A stretch of 64,000 nucleotides of DNA from Evansella clarkii (GTDB lineage Bacteria; Bacillota; Bacilli; Bacillales; Salisediminibacteriaceae), in NCBI RefSeq assembly GCF_002019695.1, contig NZ_KV917376.1, forward strand, positions 451,163 to 515,162, written 5' to 3'. A program made the translations under genes and the position numbers. The notes below the pieces were generated by a model. That model made no database searches. It saw only the letters and a program-made list of their open reading frames with translations, and was not told the DNA's origin. Below, piece by piece: positions 26,895 through 35,260 of this stretch (position 1 is the first letter of the stretch; every line of letters begins with the position of its first letter).

Positions 26895-28091
26895 TTACTC
26901 AAAGTTAGAACTTCGCCAATGTTGATTTGCAATCGGAGGAGCCATCCATGCCAGGCCTTTGTTTTCCGCCTGATGGACCGCCTCCCAGTCCTGGCTGTTT
27001 CCGCCCTTTAAGTAAACCTCATGGTTGGGCGACTGATCATGTTTTCCAGCGATATCAAAATACCCGTTCCTGTTAAAGACAACATGCACTTCATATTTCA
27101 CATCAGGGGAAGCAACGAGAGGATTACCTACAGAATGATTCAGTGTAAAAAGCAGATTTTCCCCGTCTTTCCGAATGTTTTTCAGGACAATTCCTTCATT
27201 AGAAGCTGCCTCTTCTTCCCTGAGTTCCTTATTCTGGTCAAATGATCTGGAAGTCCCCGTCTTTCCTTCCAGTTTTACATCAGGTACCGCTTCGCTGAAG
27301 TTTATGGAAATATCAGCTCTTGTACGGTAATGCTCGCTTTCAGCATCAAAGCCTCTTCCGTCACCTTCAAAATACCGGTCAAGTGACAGGACATTTGGAT
27401 TTTCAAGCAGCTTTTCTCCTAAAAATGTCGTATAGCGCAGTTCCCAGCGCTTTCCTGTATCGTCTGTGATATCCTCGGTATCCTGTTTAAGCAATTTTCC
27501 GGGAGGCCCGATTTTTTTCATGATCCGGAATTTTTCCATTGCAGGTTCTTCCTGGGATAAATCAGGGTTAACTGCTCCAAAGGCCCGGGCAATCAGCGAC
27601 TTTTGTCTTTTCAGGCTTTCCTCGGAGTCTTCCAGCGGCCGTTCAGCCATAATCCAGTAAATGGCGTATTCACCAGGATCAGTTTCCTCGTCCGTAAAAT
27701 GAGGAGTATCTGTTACTGTAACTTTTTCACCATTTTTATATACATCATAGGTTCCTGTCCCCTCAATTTCCTCCCAGAAGAGCTCTGTATGGGCTGCAGA
27801 AACGACTGCTGCCATGCTCATCTCCTGAAGAATATTATCAGGATTTCTCGCTTTTGGACCGGTTGTAACCTGCAGCATTAATTTCTCAGCTGGCTCTTCA
27901 TCGTCTTCATGTTTCAGCCCTTCAAGTGTATAAATACACACTTCTCCTGGAATCAGTTCGTTATCTTCCAGCTTCCTTCCCCTGTCTTTAAATATAAGCT
28001 CATCATCACGGAAAATCTGATAAATGCTCTCTTTCCCTTCCCAGGTAAACGTAATACCGCCTGAACGGAGTTCCACCGAGTTTATTTTCAT
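26895..28091 (-). CDS. Large acidic protein resembling DUF3238 proteins
   Basis: A 398-residue soluble acidic protein without signal peptide or membrane helix. The N-terminal 170 residues contain two beta-rich segments (FTWEGKESIYQIFRDDE and ELFWEEIEGTGTYDVYKNG) that look like paired fibronectin-type modules. The C-terminal half has RYTTFLGEKLL, YFEGDGRGFDAES, YRTRADISINF and NPLVASPDVKYEVHVVFNRN, the pattern I associate with DUF3238 in Bacillus. Function is unknown. GGGGAGGGTAAG precedes ATG. Family recognition is from memory of the pattern, so treat it as probable. Confidence 0.65.
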   Translation of the reverse strand: MKINSVELRSGGITFTWEGKESIYQIFRDDELIFKDRGRKLEDNELIPGEVCIYTLEGLKHEDDEEPAEKLMLQVTTGPKARNPDNILQEMSMAAVVSAAHTELFWEEIEGTGTYDVYKNGEKVTVTDTPHFTDEETDPGEYAIYWIMAERPLEDSEESLKRQKSLIARAFGAVNPDLSQEEPAMEKFRIMKKIGPPGKLLKQDTEDITDDTGKRWELRYTTFLGEKLLENPNVLSLDRYFEGDGRGFDAESEHYRTRADISINFSEAVPDVKLEGKTGTSRSFDQNKELREEEAASNEGIVLKNIRKDGENLLFTLNHSVGNPLVASPDVKYEVHVVFNRNGYFDIAGKHDQSPNHEVYLKGGNSQDWEAVHQAENKGLAWMAPPIANQHWRSSNFE

Positions 28092-28264
28092 CTTACCCTC
28101 CCCTTCCAGTGTTGGATAGCAGCTGTTTTTGTTCTATATACCCTTTTTCCTCTGGAAAAACTCAGCTGTGTTTAATCCGTTGCAGACTTCAGCCTCCCCC
28201 TGATTGAATATTAATCATACGTATTTGCAGCTGTCAGCAAGATATGATATAGTAGAGAAAGGAT

Positions 28265-28281
28265 TGAATGACAGTCAGTCA
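28265..28281. promoter_or_regulatory. TetR operator in front of the tetR gene
   Basis: TGAATGA-CAG-TCAGTCA, a 17-base palindrome with one mismatch, lies 18 bases before the ATG and over the likely start of transcription. A near-identical site sits before the next gene (28903-28919). Confidence 0.75.
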
Positions 28282-28298
28282 TTTTAGGGGAGAATACT

Positions 28299-28880
28299 AT
28301 GGTAACTATTAAAAACGAAAAATACGAAAAACTGCTTGATGCGGCCTTTAAAGTGATGCAGGAAAAGGGGTTTGAGAAAGCTTCCGTTTCTCATATTGTA
28401 AAGGAAGCAGGCGTTGCTCAAGGTACCTTCTACCTTTATTTTTCTTCAAAGAGTGCAGTAGTGCCTGCGATGGCTGAAAAAATTCTTCATGAGCAGCTGG
28501 CGGAATTAAAAGGAAGGCTGCCGGATGCAACCGATATTTATGAAACGATACGAAGTATAATAGACGTATCCTTTGAGATAACGGAAAGGTATAAAGATGT
28601 CATCCTCTTCTGCTATTCCGGTATGGCTTTTCACCACTCCTTCGACCGGTGGGAACAAATATACCTTCCATACTACAGCTGGCTGGAAGCCCGGCTACAG
28701 AATGCAGCTGAATCAGGAACAATTCAAGCGGATATAAACATGGGCTATCTTGCCAAAATGATTGTTGGTTTAATAGAAAACTCCGCGGAAAACTGCTATC
28801 TTTCACATCAGCAGGAAGACAGTCCGGAACAATACAAGGAAGAAGTAAATAAATTTATTTTAAAAGCTCTTCATCCGTAA
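28299..28880 (+). CDS. TetR-family transcriptional regulator
   Basis: 193 residues. The N-terminal helix-turn-helix (about 8-55) reads EKGFEKASVSHIVKEAGVAQ, then GTFYLYFSSKSAVVPAM, the classic TetR pattern. The ligand domain is unremarkable and similar to FadR/YsiA-like members. An AGGGGAG ribosome site precedes ATG. Palindromic operators lie before this gene and before the CDF transporter that follows, so it very probably represses both. The inducer is unknown, perhaps a metal or an amphipathic compound handled by the transporter. Confidence 0.95.
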   Translation: MVTIKNEKYEKLLDAAFKVMQEKGFEKASVSHIVKEAGVAQGTFYLYFSSKSAVVPAMAEKILHEQLAELKGRLPDATDIYETIRSIIDVSFEITERYKDVILFCYSGMAFHHSFDRWEQIYLPYYSWLEARLQNAAESGTIQADINMGYLAKMIVGLIENSAENCYLSHQQEDSPEQYKEEVNKFILKALHP

Positions 28881-28890
28881 GAGCTTTTTC
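28862..28890 (+). terminator. Terminator overlapping the tetR stop codon
   Basis: AAAGCTCTT-CATCCGT-AAGAGCTTT is followed by TTC. The stem includes the last codons of tetR and isolates it from the CDF gene. Confidence 0.75.
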
Positions 28891-28902
28891 AGAACTCATT
28901 AA

Positions 28903-28919
28903 TGACTGATAGTCAGTCA
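28903..28919. promoter_or_regulatory. Second TetR operator, before the CDF gene
   Basis: TGACTGA-TAG-TCAGTCA, a perfect 7+3+7 palindrome, 23 bases before the CDF start codon. It matches the site at 28265-28281 at 15 of 17 bases. Confidence 0.75.
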
Positions 28920-28942
28920 CAATTTCAAAAAGAGGTGCTAGT

Positions 28943-29857
28943 ATGAATAGCTTTATTAAAACAGAAAAAGGAATACTCACTATATCTGTATACAGTGCAG
29001 TTGTTTTTTCTGTTGCCGGGGTACTGCTCGGGATTTTAAGTATGTCACAGATGATTTTATTTGATGGTCTGTATTCTTTTATAAGTGTAGTACTGTCCCT
29101 CCTTTCTCTCGGGGCAGCGCAATATATCCGTAAAAATGATTTTCAGCGTTTTCCTTTTGGGAAAGAAATTATTGAACCGATCGTCTTAATTGTAAAATAC
29201 ACAGTTATACTTGTTCTCTGTTCCGGTGCTTTTATCTCGGCCGCCGCTGCCTTGTTCACAGGGGGACGGGAAACAGCCTTAGGATATGCTCTGTTATATG
29301 CTGTCCTGTCTGCAGGCGGCTGCTATCTCGTATATTTATTCCTAAGCAGGAAACAGCAGACAATTCGTTCAGGTTTTATTAAAGCAGAGGCAAACCAGTG
29401 GAAAATGGATATGTATTTAAGTTTTGCCGTACTCGGTGGTTTTATCGTTACCGCAATGGCCTCTGCTGCCGGCTTCAGCTTCATAACTCCTTATATGGAC
29501 CCTCTGATGGTACTTCTTGTTTCAGGGTACTTTATTAAAGTGCCGCTTGCTGAAATAGTAAAAGCTTTTAAGGAAGTACTGGAGATGGCTCCCGATAAAG
29601 AAATTCAGCAGCAAATCAGCGGAACAATAAAGAAAGTTACTGTACGCCATAATATTGAAGAATCATTTCTAAGGGTCTCCAAAGTTGGAAGCAAGCTTTA
29701 TGTGGAAGTGGACTTTGTTCTGCAGACTGAATCAAACGTGAAAACTGTGGAACAGCAGGACCAGGTGAGAGAAGAAATAGCTGACGGAATTAAGAAAATC
29801 AAATATGATAAATGGCTGTCTGTTTCCTTTACTAAAGACAGGAAATGGGCAATATAA
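28943..29857 (+). CDS. Cation diffusion facilitator-like transporter with altered metal site
   Basis: 304 residues with six membrane helices and a C-terminal cytoplasmic domain (about 210-304), as in CDF proteins. The usual metal-site residues are largely missing. In helix 2, where YiiP has D45 and D49 (others H and D), the text reads DGLYSFIS, giving Tyr and Ser. In helix 5, where H153 and D157 lie, ANQWKMD keeps only the Asp. It may belong to an atypical subgroup with another substrate or site. It has its own operator for the TetR protein upstream and the ribosome site AAAGAGGTGCTAGT. Confidence 0.85.
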   Translation: MNSFIKTEKGILTISVYSAVVFSVAGVLLGILSMSQMILFDGLYSFISVVLSLLSLGAAQYIRKNDFQRFPFGKEIIEPIVLIVKYTVILVLCSGAFISAAAALFTGGRETALGYALLYAVLSAGGCYLVYLFLSRKQQTIRSGFIKAEANQWKMDMYLSFAVLGGFIVTAMASAAGFSFITPYMDPLMVLLVSGYFIKVPLAEIVKAFKEVLEMAPDKEIQQQISGTIKKVTVRHNIEESFLRVSKVGSKLYVEVDFVLQTESNVKTVEQQDQVREEIADGIKKIKYDKWLSVSFTKDRKWAI

Positions 29858-30249
29858 TGATAGACCAGCCGCCAGAAAAAAAAGAAATGATTTTTAGGAA
29901 GAAAGCCGGGGATATTTCCGGCTTTTTCTCTTTTTATAACTTACTTTTTTATAATAATTACTAGAATCACCTCTACTTTCAGACTTTTTGATAGTAAACT
30001 CCTCCTCCATTCCTCCTGGTCATTCCTGTCTCCCCACTATTTCCGGATATTTCGTGCACCTTCTGCAAAATCCGACGCTCAGACAATTTATTTAATGAAT
30101 ATCAAAATAGATTAGAACTATTGGCAGTTTATCGATAGTTTAAGAGAATAAAGTCATACGGGGTTTTCCCTGTTTTTTGCCAATAAGCAAGAAAAGGAGG
30201 TTCTAAGTATTATCCATCTGCTAAATTATCACAAGGAGGTTTTGAGTGA
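29858..30249. other. Intergenic region before the M28 peptidases
   Basis: It holds the terminator at 29901-29930 and an AT-rich leader. Two strong AAGGAGG ribosome-like sites occur 47 bases apart (about 30194 and 30234). Only the second serves the peptidase; no convincing leader peptide follows the first. Confidence 0.5.
29901..29930 (+). terminator. Terminator of the CDF gene
   Basis: AAAGCCGG-GGATATTT-CCGGCTTT is followed by TTCTCTTTTT. Confidence 0.88.
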
Positions 30250-31647
30250 ATGACAAAGAAATTCAGTCTTATAACTTTAACAGCTATGCTATTTTTCTCA
30301 ACTATGTTTGTCATTAATCCAGGTTTGAATCTTTCCTCATCCGGAGTTTCGACTGCTTTTGCAGAAGCACCTGGTAAATCCGCTTCTGCGTTTGACCGTA
30401 AAATTACAGCAAGGTTCAGCTCCGATAATGCGATGGAACATATTTACCACCTTTCTGTAGAGATCGGCCCCCGTGTTGCAGGTACTGAGGAAGAATGGGA
30501 AACAGCCGAGTATATACAAAATGAGCTTGAAAGCTATGGGTACAACACACATATTCAGGAATTCGGCATTCCTGACAGGGTAGAAGGTTCACTTACCGCC
30601 TCTTATACTAACGATGAGATCCCGATGCGCCTCGCTACAGGGTCTGCAGGTACTGATGCAGAAGGGCTCACTGCGGAAATCTATCATACGGGACTTGGGT
30701 ATCCTGAAGACTTCACAGAAGAAGCTGAAGGAAAAATCGCTCTCATTCAGCGCGGCGGATTTACCTTCTGGGAGAAAACGGTGAATGCAGCAGAAGCAGG
30801 CGCTGCGGGAGTTATAATCTATGACAATTCAGCAAGCTCCAATCCTTTTACACCTAGCCTTGGAGGAAATGTTGCACCTGTCCCGGTAATGGGAATAACA
30901 ATGGCTGACGGTGAAGCGATGGCAGCTGCTGCAGAAGATGGGCATACCGCTACTATTCAGGTTACAGCCTTTGAGAACCAGTCTTCCCCTAATGTAATAG
31001 CTGTTAAAGAACCTAAAGGGGGACCTCCAACTGGCCAGGACCCTGAAATAGTCTATGTTACCGCGCATTTTGACAGTGTTCCAGGTTCACCCGGCGCCAG
31101 CGATAATGCTTCAGGAACAGGAACAGCTTTAGAGCTTGCGAGAATTTTGAAAGCGTATCCAACGGAAAAAGAGATTCGCTTTGTTTTTGTAGGTGCGGAA
31201 GAAATCGGCTTATTAGGAGCAAGACATTATGTGAGTGAGCTTTCGGATGATGAAATCAGCCGGAGCGCAGCCAACTTTAATATGGACATGGTAGGAACTG
31301 CCTGGGAACAGGCTACAGCACTTTATGTGAATGTAGTGGACGGACAGCCAAATGCTGTATGGCAGGCTGCAAGCGCAGCAGCGGAACGCCTTGGAAACGA
31401 TACTCTCGTACTCTTCCAGAGGGGGTCGTCCGACCATGTTGCTTTCCATGACGCAGGTATTGACGCCGCTAACTTTATTCGAAGAGAACCAGGTACAGCC
31501 AGTCTTGAACCTTGGTACCATACTCCGGAAGATACATTTGACAAGATAAGCCAGGAACGTATTCAGGAAGCTGGGGAGTTAATTGGTTCGGCAATATATG
31601 ATTTCAGCAGCAGAACTGTTCCAGGTCGTGGGCCTGGAGGCCGATAA
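30250..31647 (+). CDS. Secreted M28-family aminopeptidase with PA domain
   Basis: An extracellular zinc aminopeptidase of about 465 residues. The signal peptide (about 1-38) ends near STAFAEA. An inserted PA domain lies at about 130-245, with KIALIQRGGFTFWEK and NAAEAGAAGVIIYDN. The two-zinc catalytic domain follows: AHFDSVPGSPGASDNASGTG near residue 273, VFVGAEEIGLLGARHY, FNMDMVG and WYHTPEDTFD near the C-terminus. It probably releases N-terminal amino acids from extracellular peptides. A second M28 gene without the PA domain follows after 53 bases, which suggests an old tandem duplication. Confidence 0.94.
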   Translation: MTKKFSLITLTAMLFFSTMFVINPGLNLSSSGVSTAFAEAPGKSASAFDRKITARFSSDNAMEHIYHLSVEIGPRVAGTEEEWETAEYIQNELESYGYNTHIQEFGIPDRVEGSLTASYTNDEIPMRLATGSAGTDAEGLTAEIYHTGLGYPEDFTEEAEGKIALIQRGGFTFWEKTVNAAEAGAAGVIIYDNSASSNPFTPSLGGNVAPVPVMGITMADGEAMAAAAEDGHTATIQVTAFENQSSPNVIAVKEPKGGPPTGQDPEIVYVTAHFDSVPGSPGASDNASGTGTALELARILKAYPTEKEIRFVFVGAEEIGLLGARHYVSELSDDEISRSAANFNMDMVGTAWEQATALYVNVVDGQPNAVWQAASAAAERLGNDTLVLFQRGSSDHVAFHDAGIDAANFIRREPGTASLEPWYHTPEDTFDKISQERIQEAGELIGSAIYDFSSRTVPGRGPGGR

Positions 31648-31700
31648 TTTATTAGTAGTTTTTCAGATATTAAGCGAATTTAATAAGGAGATGATTAGCT

Positions 31701-32678
31701 GTGAAAAGACAGATATCTGTTTTGTCTGTCATAATAATGCTGTTCACTCTGCTTCCTTTTGCCGCACTTGAGGCAGAGGCCAGAAACCCATCTGCACAGG
31801 CTTTTGATAACAGGATTATTAAGCAAATTGACGTTGACAATATTTATGATCATGTGTACCACCTGTCTGAAAACATCGGGCCTCGTGTATACGGTACGGA
31901 GGCTGAACTGGAAACAGTTGAATATTTAGCAGATCAGTTTGAAAGTTACGGTTACACAGATGTAGAAATTCAGCCATTCCCTGCGCGGAATACGACGGCA
32001 TATAATGTTGTAGCTACAAAGTATCCTAATAACAGAAATATGGACAGCGGACAAATTCTAATTGTCGGCGCCCATCATGATACTGTCCCTGGATCTCCCG
32101 GGGCGAATGATGATGCATCTGGAACAGGGGTTATGCTTGAGCTGGCCCGTGTAATGGCAAACGCTCCAACAGACACTGAGATTCGTTTTGTGGCCTTTGG
32201 TGCGGAAGAGATCGGGCTGGTAGGCTCCCGTTATTATGCAAACAATATGACACAAGATGAAGTGGATCGGACAGTCGGTATGTTCCAGCTTGATATGGTT
32301 GGAAGCAGAGACGCCGGTGACTTAATCATGTTCACTGTGGATGGGCAGCAAAATACAGTGACAGACCTGGCAGCTTCAGCAGGTGCAAGGGTTTCCCAGA
32401 ATGAAATCCCGCCATTCAGCATGCTGGGGCGAAGCGACCATGTTCCTTTCTATGAGAGGGGTATACCTGCCGCTTTATTCATCCATACTCCTCTTGAGCC
32501 TTGGTATCATACTCCTGAGGATACGATTGACAAAATCAGCATTGAAAAACTGGAGGATGTAGCGCGTATTGTGGGAGCAGCCGTTTACCATGCTGCAAGG
32601 CCTGATACACCTGCTCTCGAGCGATCTCAGGTAGCGCCACAGCCAGTAGATTACTATTATAAAGACCCGAATTTGTAA
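31701..32678 (+). CDS. Secreted M28-family zinc peptidase, short form
   Basis: 325 residues with a signal peptide (about 1-27, ending ALEAEA). The catalytic core is like its neighbour's: GAHHDTVPGSPGANDDASGT, FGAEEIGLVGSRYY, QLDMVG and WYHTPEDTID. It lacks the PA domain present in the upstream paralogue. The start is GTG after AAGGAGATGATTAGCT. Both are probably one transcript ending at the terminator at 32694-32730. The N-terminal parts (AFDNRIIKQID versus AFDRKITARFS) also match, supporting duplication. Confidence 0.93.
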   Translation: MKRQISVLSVIIMLFTLLPFAALEAEARNPSAQAFDNRIIKQIDVDNIYDHVYHLSENIGPRVYGTEAELETVEYLADQFESYGYTDVEIQPFPARNTTAYNVVATKYPNNRNMDSGQILIVGAHHDTVPGSPGANDDASGTGVMLELARVMANAPTDTEIRFVAFGAEEIGLVGSRYYANNMTQDEVDRTVGMFQLDMVGSRDAGDLIMFTVDGQQNTVTDLAASAGARVSQNEIPPFSMLGRSDHVPFYERGIPAALFIHTPLEPWYHTPEDTIDKISIEKLEDVARIVGAAVYHAARPDTPALERSQVAPQPVDYYYKDPNL

Positions 32679-32691
32679 GAGAGGAGAAATC

Positions 32692-32730
32692 TTTACGGTC
32701 GTATGAGAGGTCCATACGACCGTTTTTTTA
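32692..32730 (+). terminator. Terminator of the peptidase pair
   Basis: ACGGTCGTATG-AGAGGTC-CATACGACCGT is followed by TTTTTTA. Confidence 0.92.
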
Positions 32731-32826
32731 TGCTCGAACCAATCTTTTTTTTCTCATGACCCCACTGGCTAATCCTCAAAATACTTCAGCATTGCACTCT
32801 TTCCTTTTTTTAAGGGGGGCATGCTT

Positions 32827-33636
32827 TTAATTCTGGCAGTTACGGCAGTAAAAAGTTTTCCGGGACGAAATTTCATCTTTTGTAAGTGAACCGCTGCATC
32901 TTATACACGGTTCCCCTGCTCTGTCATAAACATAACAATTGTTATTATAGCTCCCTGTAAGCTCGTCCCCTTTGAATACTGGTTCATCCATATATCCGCC
33001 AAGTGATATTCCCCGCTCCAGCACTGATATGATGCTTTCATAAAGTGCGCTCACTTCTTCTCCTGATAATTCATTTACCGGCCTTGCCGGGTGCAGCCTT
33101 GCATTAAAGCAGATTTCATCGGAATATAAGTTTCCAATGCCAGATATAAACTTCTGGTTAACAAGCAATGTTTTCAGCATACTTCGCCTGTTAGAGAGAA
33201 GGGATCGAAATTTCTCTTTTGTAAAACCAGCACTTAAAGGTTCAGTCCCCAGATCAGCCAGCTTTTCATCCAGCTGATCCTGAGTCAATAAGTGTAAGTA
33301 ACCAAGCCTCAGACCGATAAAATAGAGCTCCTGGTTTCCGAAGGACAAAGTTACCTGCTTCGTCCGGTCCGGACTGTCTTCCCCGCCCCCTATATACATC
33401 CATCCTCCGAGCATAAGATGAAGCAAAAGGCTCTTCCCTGAGTCCAGCCTGAAAATCAGGTGTTTTGCTCTCCGGTCCACAGTAGTCAGTGCGGAGTTCT
33501 GCAGCTCGGAGGCAAACTGGGGTAAAAGAAGATTTACTGTCTTTTCCCTTGTCACTTCTGTTTTAGTTATTCTTTGTCCAGCAAGCCTTTCATTAAATAT
33601 CCGTCTGTAATTTTCCATCTCTGGCAGTTCCGGCAC
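32827..33636 (-). CDS. mutM: Formamidopyrimidine-DNA glycosylase (Fpg/MutM-type)
   Basis: Removes oxidised purines such as 8-oxoguanine and cuts the strand. About 269 residues. The GTG at 33636 is chosen because it yields the N-terminus (M)PELPEMEN, in which Pro2 is the catalytic nucleophile and Glu3 the acid; the frame also has an ATG 9 bases upstream. A conserved Lys lies in DRRAKHLIF, and the C-terminal zinc finger has four Cys in CIRCSGSLTKDE...FYCRNCQ. The strongest alternative is a Nei-like (endonuclease VIII) member of the same superfamily. No neighbour such as polA or coaE is present. Confidence 0.88.
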   Translation of the reverse strand: MPELPEMENYRRIFNERLAGQRITKTEVTREKTVNLLLPQFASELQNSALTTVDRRAKHLIFRLDSGKSLLLHLMLGGWMYIGGGEDSPDRTKQVTLSFGNQELYFIGLRLGYLHLLTQDQLDEKLADLGTEPLSAGFTKEKFRSLLSNRRSMLKTLLVNQKFISGIGNLYSDEICFNARLHPARPVNELSGEEVSALYESIISVLERGISLGGYMDEPVFKGDELTGSYNNNCYVYDRAGEPCIRCSGSLTKDEISSRKTFYCRNCQN

Positions 33637-33897
33637 TTTTCTCATCCTTATCTTAAGAAATTACCCTGAGGTGTCTGCTTACAAAAATCCTCTTCAGCTC
33701 ACAACTGTAGTATGTAACCAAAATTTCATACCATGCGGGAAACAATGGTGTTTGCTAATAATAAGGGGGTAATACTTCTGCATTTACAGTGCTGCTGTAA
33801 GTACCGATTTATTAATCTTTATAATAAACTGGGCCGAATTAAGAGAGTTTGCACTTATCGGCTTTGGAGGTTTAAGTTAAACAGCCTATTTAATAAT

Positions 33898-34088
33898 TAG
33901 ACGTAAAAATTCCGGTTAATTATTATTTTTTGTTAAAAAGGGCTTAAATAGACGGAGCGATTCCGCCTATTCACCTGAAAAATGCAAAAATGAGAGAATT
34001 TGCTTCGCATAACCGGAAAACTTCCCCTTATACTACGCCGAAACAAGCTCAAGTCTTCATATAGACGGACAAACTCCGTTTATTTTAC
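33898..34088 (-). repeat. Dispersed four-hairpin repeat, copy B (inverted)
   Basis: The reverse complement aligns end to end with 3141-3335, sharing GTAAAATAA, TATAAGGGGAAGTTTTCCGG, AATAGGCGGAAT and CTATTTAAG blocks. Some hairpin arms differ on both sides in a way that keeps pairing: copy A has CCGGA/TCCGG where copy B has ACGGA/TCCGT. That points to selection for the palindromes. Confidence 0.75.
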
Positions 34089-34127
34089 TATTGGGTTTTA
34101 TACCCCTCCTTAAAGATAGTGCAAAAG

Positions 34128-34165
34128 AAAAGCTTCCCCCAATTATGGCGGGGAAAGCTTTCACT
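34128..34165 (-). terminator. Terminator of the small gene at 34187
   Basis: On the minus strand AAAGCTTTCCCC-GCCATAATT-GGGGGAAGCTTTT is followed by CTTTTG. Confidence 0.75.
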
Positions 34166-34186
34166 GTCTCGTAAATTAGTCTGTTC

Positions 34187-34426
34187 TTAAACTTTCTCTA
34201 CGAGATATACTTTCTTTTCGTAATATTGCTTCTCTGCAGTTTCCTGTGAATGTTCAAAGAAACCATCAAACTCCTGGGTTACTTTATACTCCCGGTCCGA
34301 CTCCGTAAAGAGTTGTCTCCCGTTCGTGGAAAGCAGCACGGCCTCCGTCGTACTGATAAAACTGTCCAGTTCACTCGCAGTGTAGTGTTCTCCTGGTTTT
34401 AAGCTCGTTAAACCTGGCTTAGACAT
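34187..34426 (-). CDS. Hypothetical 79-residue protein
   Basis: Not recognised. Starting from the ATG at 34426, which has GGGAGGTTGAT before it, the product is a small soluble charged protein: MSKPGLTSLKPGEHYTASEL at the start and a C-terminal KVYLVEKV. No Cys, membrane segment or known motif is present. The frame is open for 17 codons upstream without a ribosome site. It lies 114 bases downstream of the ohr stop on the same strand but has its own ribosome site and terminator. Confidence 0.7.
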   Translation of the reverse strand: MSKPGLTSLKPGEHYTASELDSFISTTEAVLLSTNGRQLFTESDREYKVTQEFDGFFEHSQETAEKQYYEKKVYLVEKV

Positions 34427-34540
34427 TTTTATCAACCTCCCGTTGTTATTGGCTTTTCCCAGTACCTGCAGAGGCAAAACGTAAAAAGTTGTATCGCAGC
34501 AGTTAAGAAAACTCGTAGATTGGTGAACTGAAGGCGAAGA

Positions 34541-34957
34541 TTATACTGCTTTTGGAGTAATGTTCACCTCAATATTTCCTCTTGTCGCCTTTGAATATGG
34601 GCAAAATTCGTGCGCCTTATCTGTAAGCTCTTTCGCCTCATCCTGTGATACGCCTTTAATCTCCACGATCAGCTCCACAGCTATTTTAAACCCACCATCC
34701 TCCGGGTCTTTCAGAAGGCTTACTTCCGCGGTAGTTTCCGATTCGATCTCTTTTTTCGACTTTTTCGCCATCAGATTTAAAGCACCGTCATAACATGCCG
34801 CATAGCCTGCCGCGAACAGCTGCTCCGGATTTGTTCCTTCCTTTGACGAACCAGACCCTGGCATTGTCAGCCCAAGATCAATCATACTATCATCAGATTT
34901 CACATGTCCTTCTCTGCCGCCCTGCGCGGTTGCACGTGAAGTGAGGACTTTTTCCAT
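34541..34957 (-). CDS. ohr: Organic hydroperoxide resistance protein (Ohr/OsmC family)
   Basis: Reduces organic and lipid peroxides with a Cys pair. 138 residues, with the two active cysteines at 55 (AAGYAACYDGAL) and 119 (HEFCPYSKATRGN), and Arg15 plus an early Glu in the usual places. The N-terminal VLTSRATAQGGREGHVKS is typical of Ohr rather than OsmC. An AAGGAGGTTATAAAA site precedes ATG. No ohrR repressor gene is adjacent. Confidence 0.95.
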   Translation of the reverse strand: MEKVLTSRATAQGGREGHVKSDDSMIDLGLTMPGSGSSKEGTNPEQLFAAGYAACYDGALNLMAKKSKKEIESETTAEVSLLKDPEDGGFKIAVELIVEIKGVSQDEAKELTDKAHEFCPYSKATRGNIEVNITPKAV

Positions 34958-35260
34958 TTTTATAACCTCCTTTAAAAATAAGCATCTTTAATAACATTCC
35001 CCGATAAGCTGTCTTAGAAAACGAGACTAAAGTCATTTTTCCATGGGAAACTTAAACTATTTTAGCGGATGGAATTCAGCTTTCGTTGATTGACTGCCTG
35101 ATTTCGCTGATTGAATAGCCTTTTTCAATAATTGAACCTCACTTTTCGCTGAAACAGCGGTCAAAACCAACTCCGGAAAAGCAAAAATATAGCAAAAAGA
35201 CGTCCCTCTTAAGCTCGCTATTCGCGGCCTTAAGTGAGAACGCCTTAACTTTTGAGAAAA
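34958..35260. other. Intergenic region with short repeated motifs
   Basis: No gene is seen. TTTCGTTGATTGACTGCCTG and TTTCGCTGATTGAATAGCC follow each other (about 35082-35122), and TTTTCGCTGAAACAGCGG comes after. They resemble short intergenic repeats, but no second copy was found in this window. Confidence 0.45.

Larger units (their letters stand above)
33637..34186. other. Intergenic region with inverted copy of the four-hairpin repeat
   Basis: No gene is seen. It contains repeat copy B (33898-34088) and a minus-strand terminator (34128-34165). Confidence 0.7.

Noticed and set aside
33637..34186. tRNA or other known small RNA in the hairpin-rich region
   Set aside because: The palindromes do not form a cloverleaf, and there is no CCA end or GTTCRANNC T-loop.
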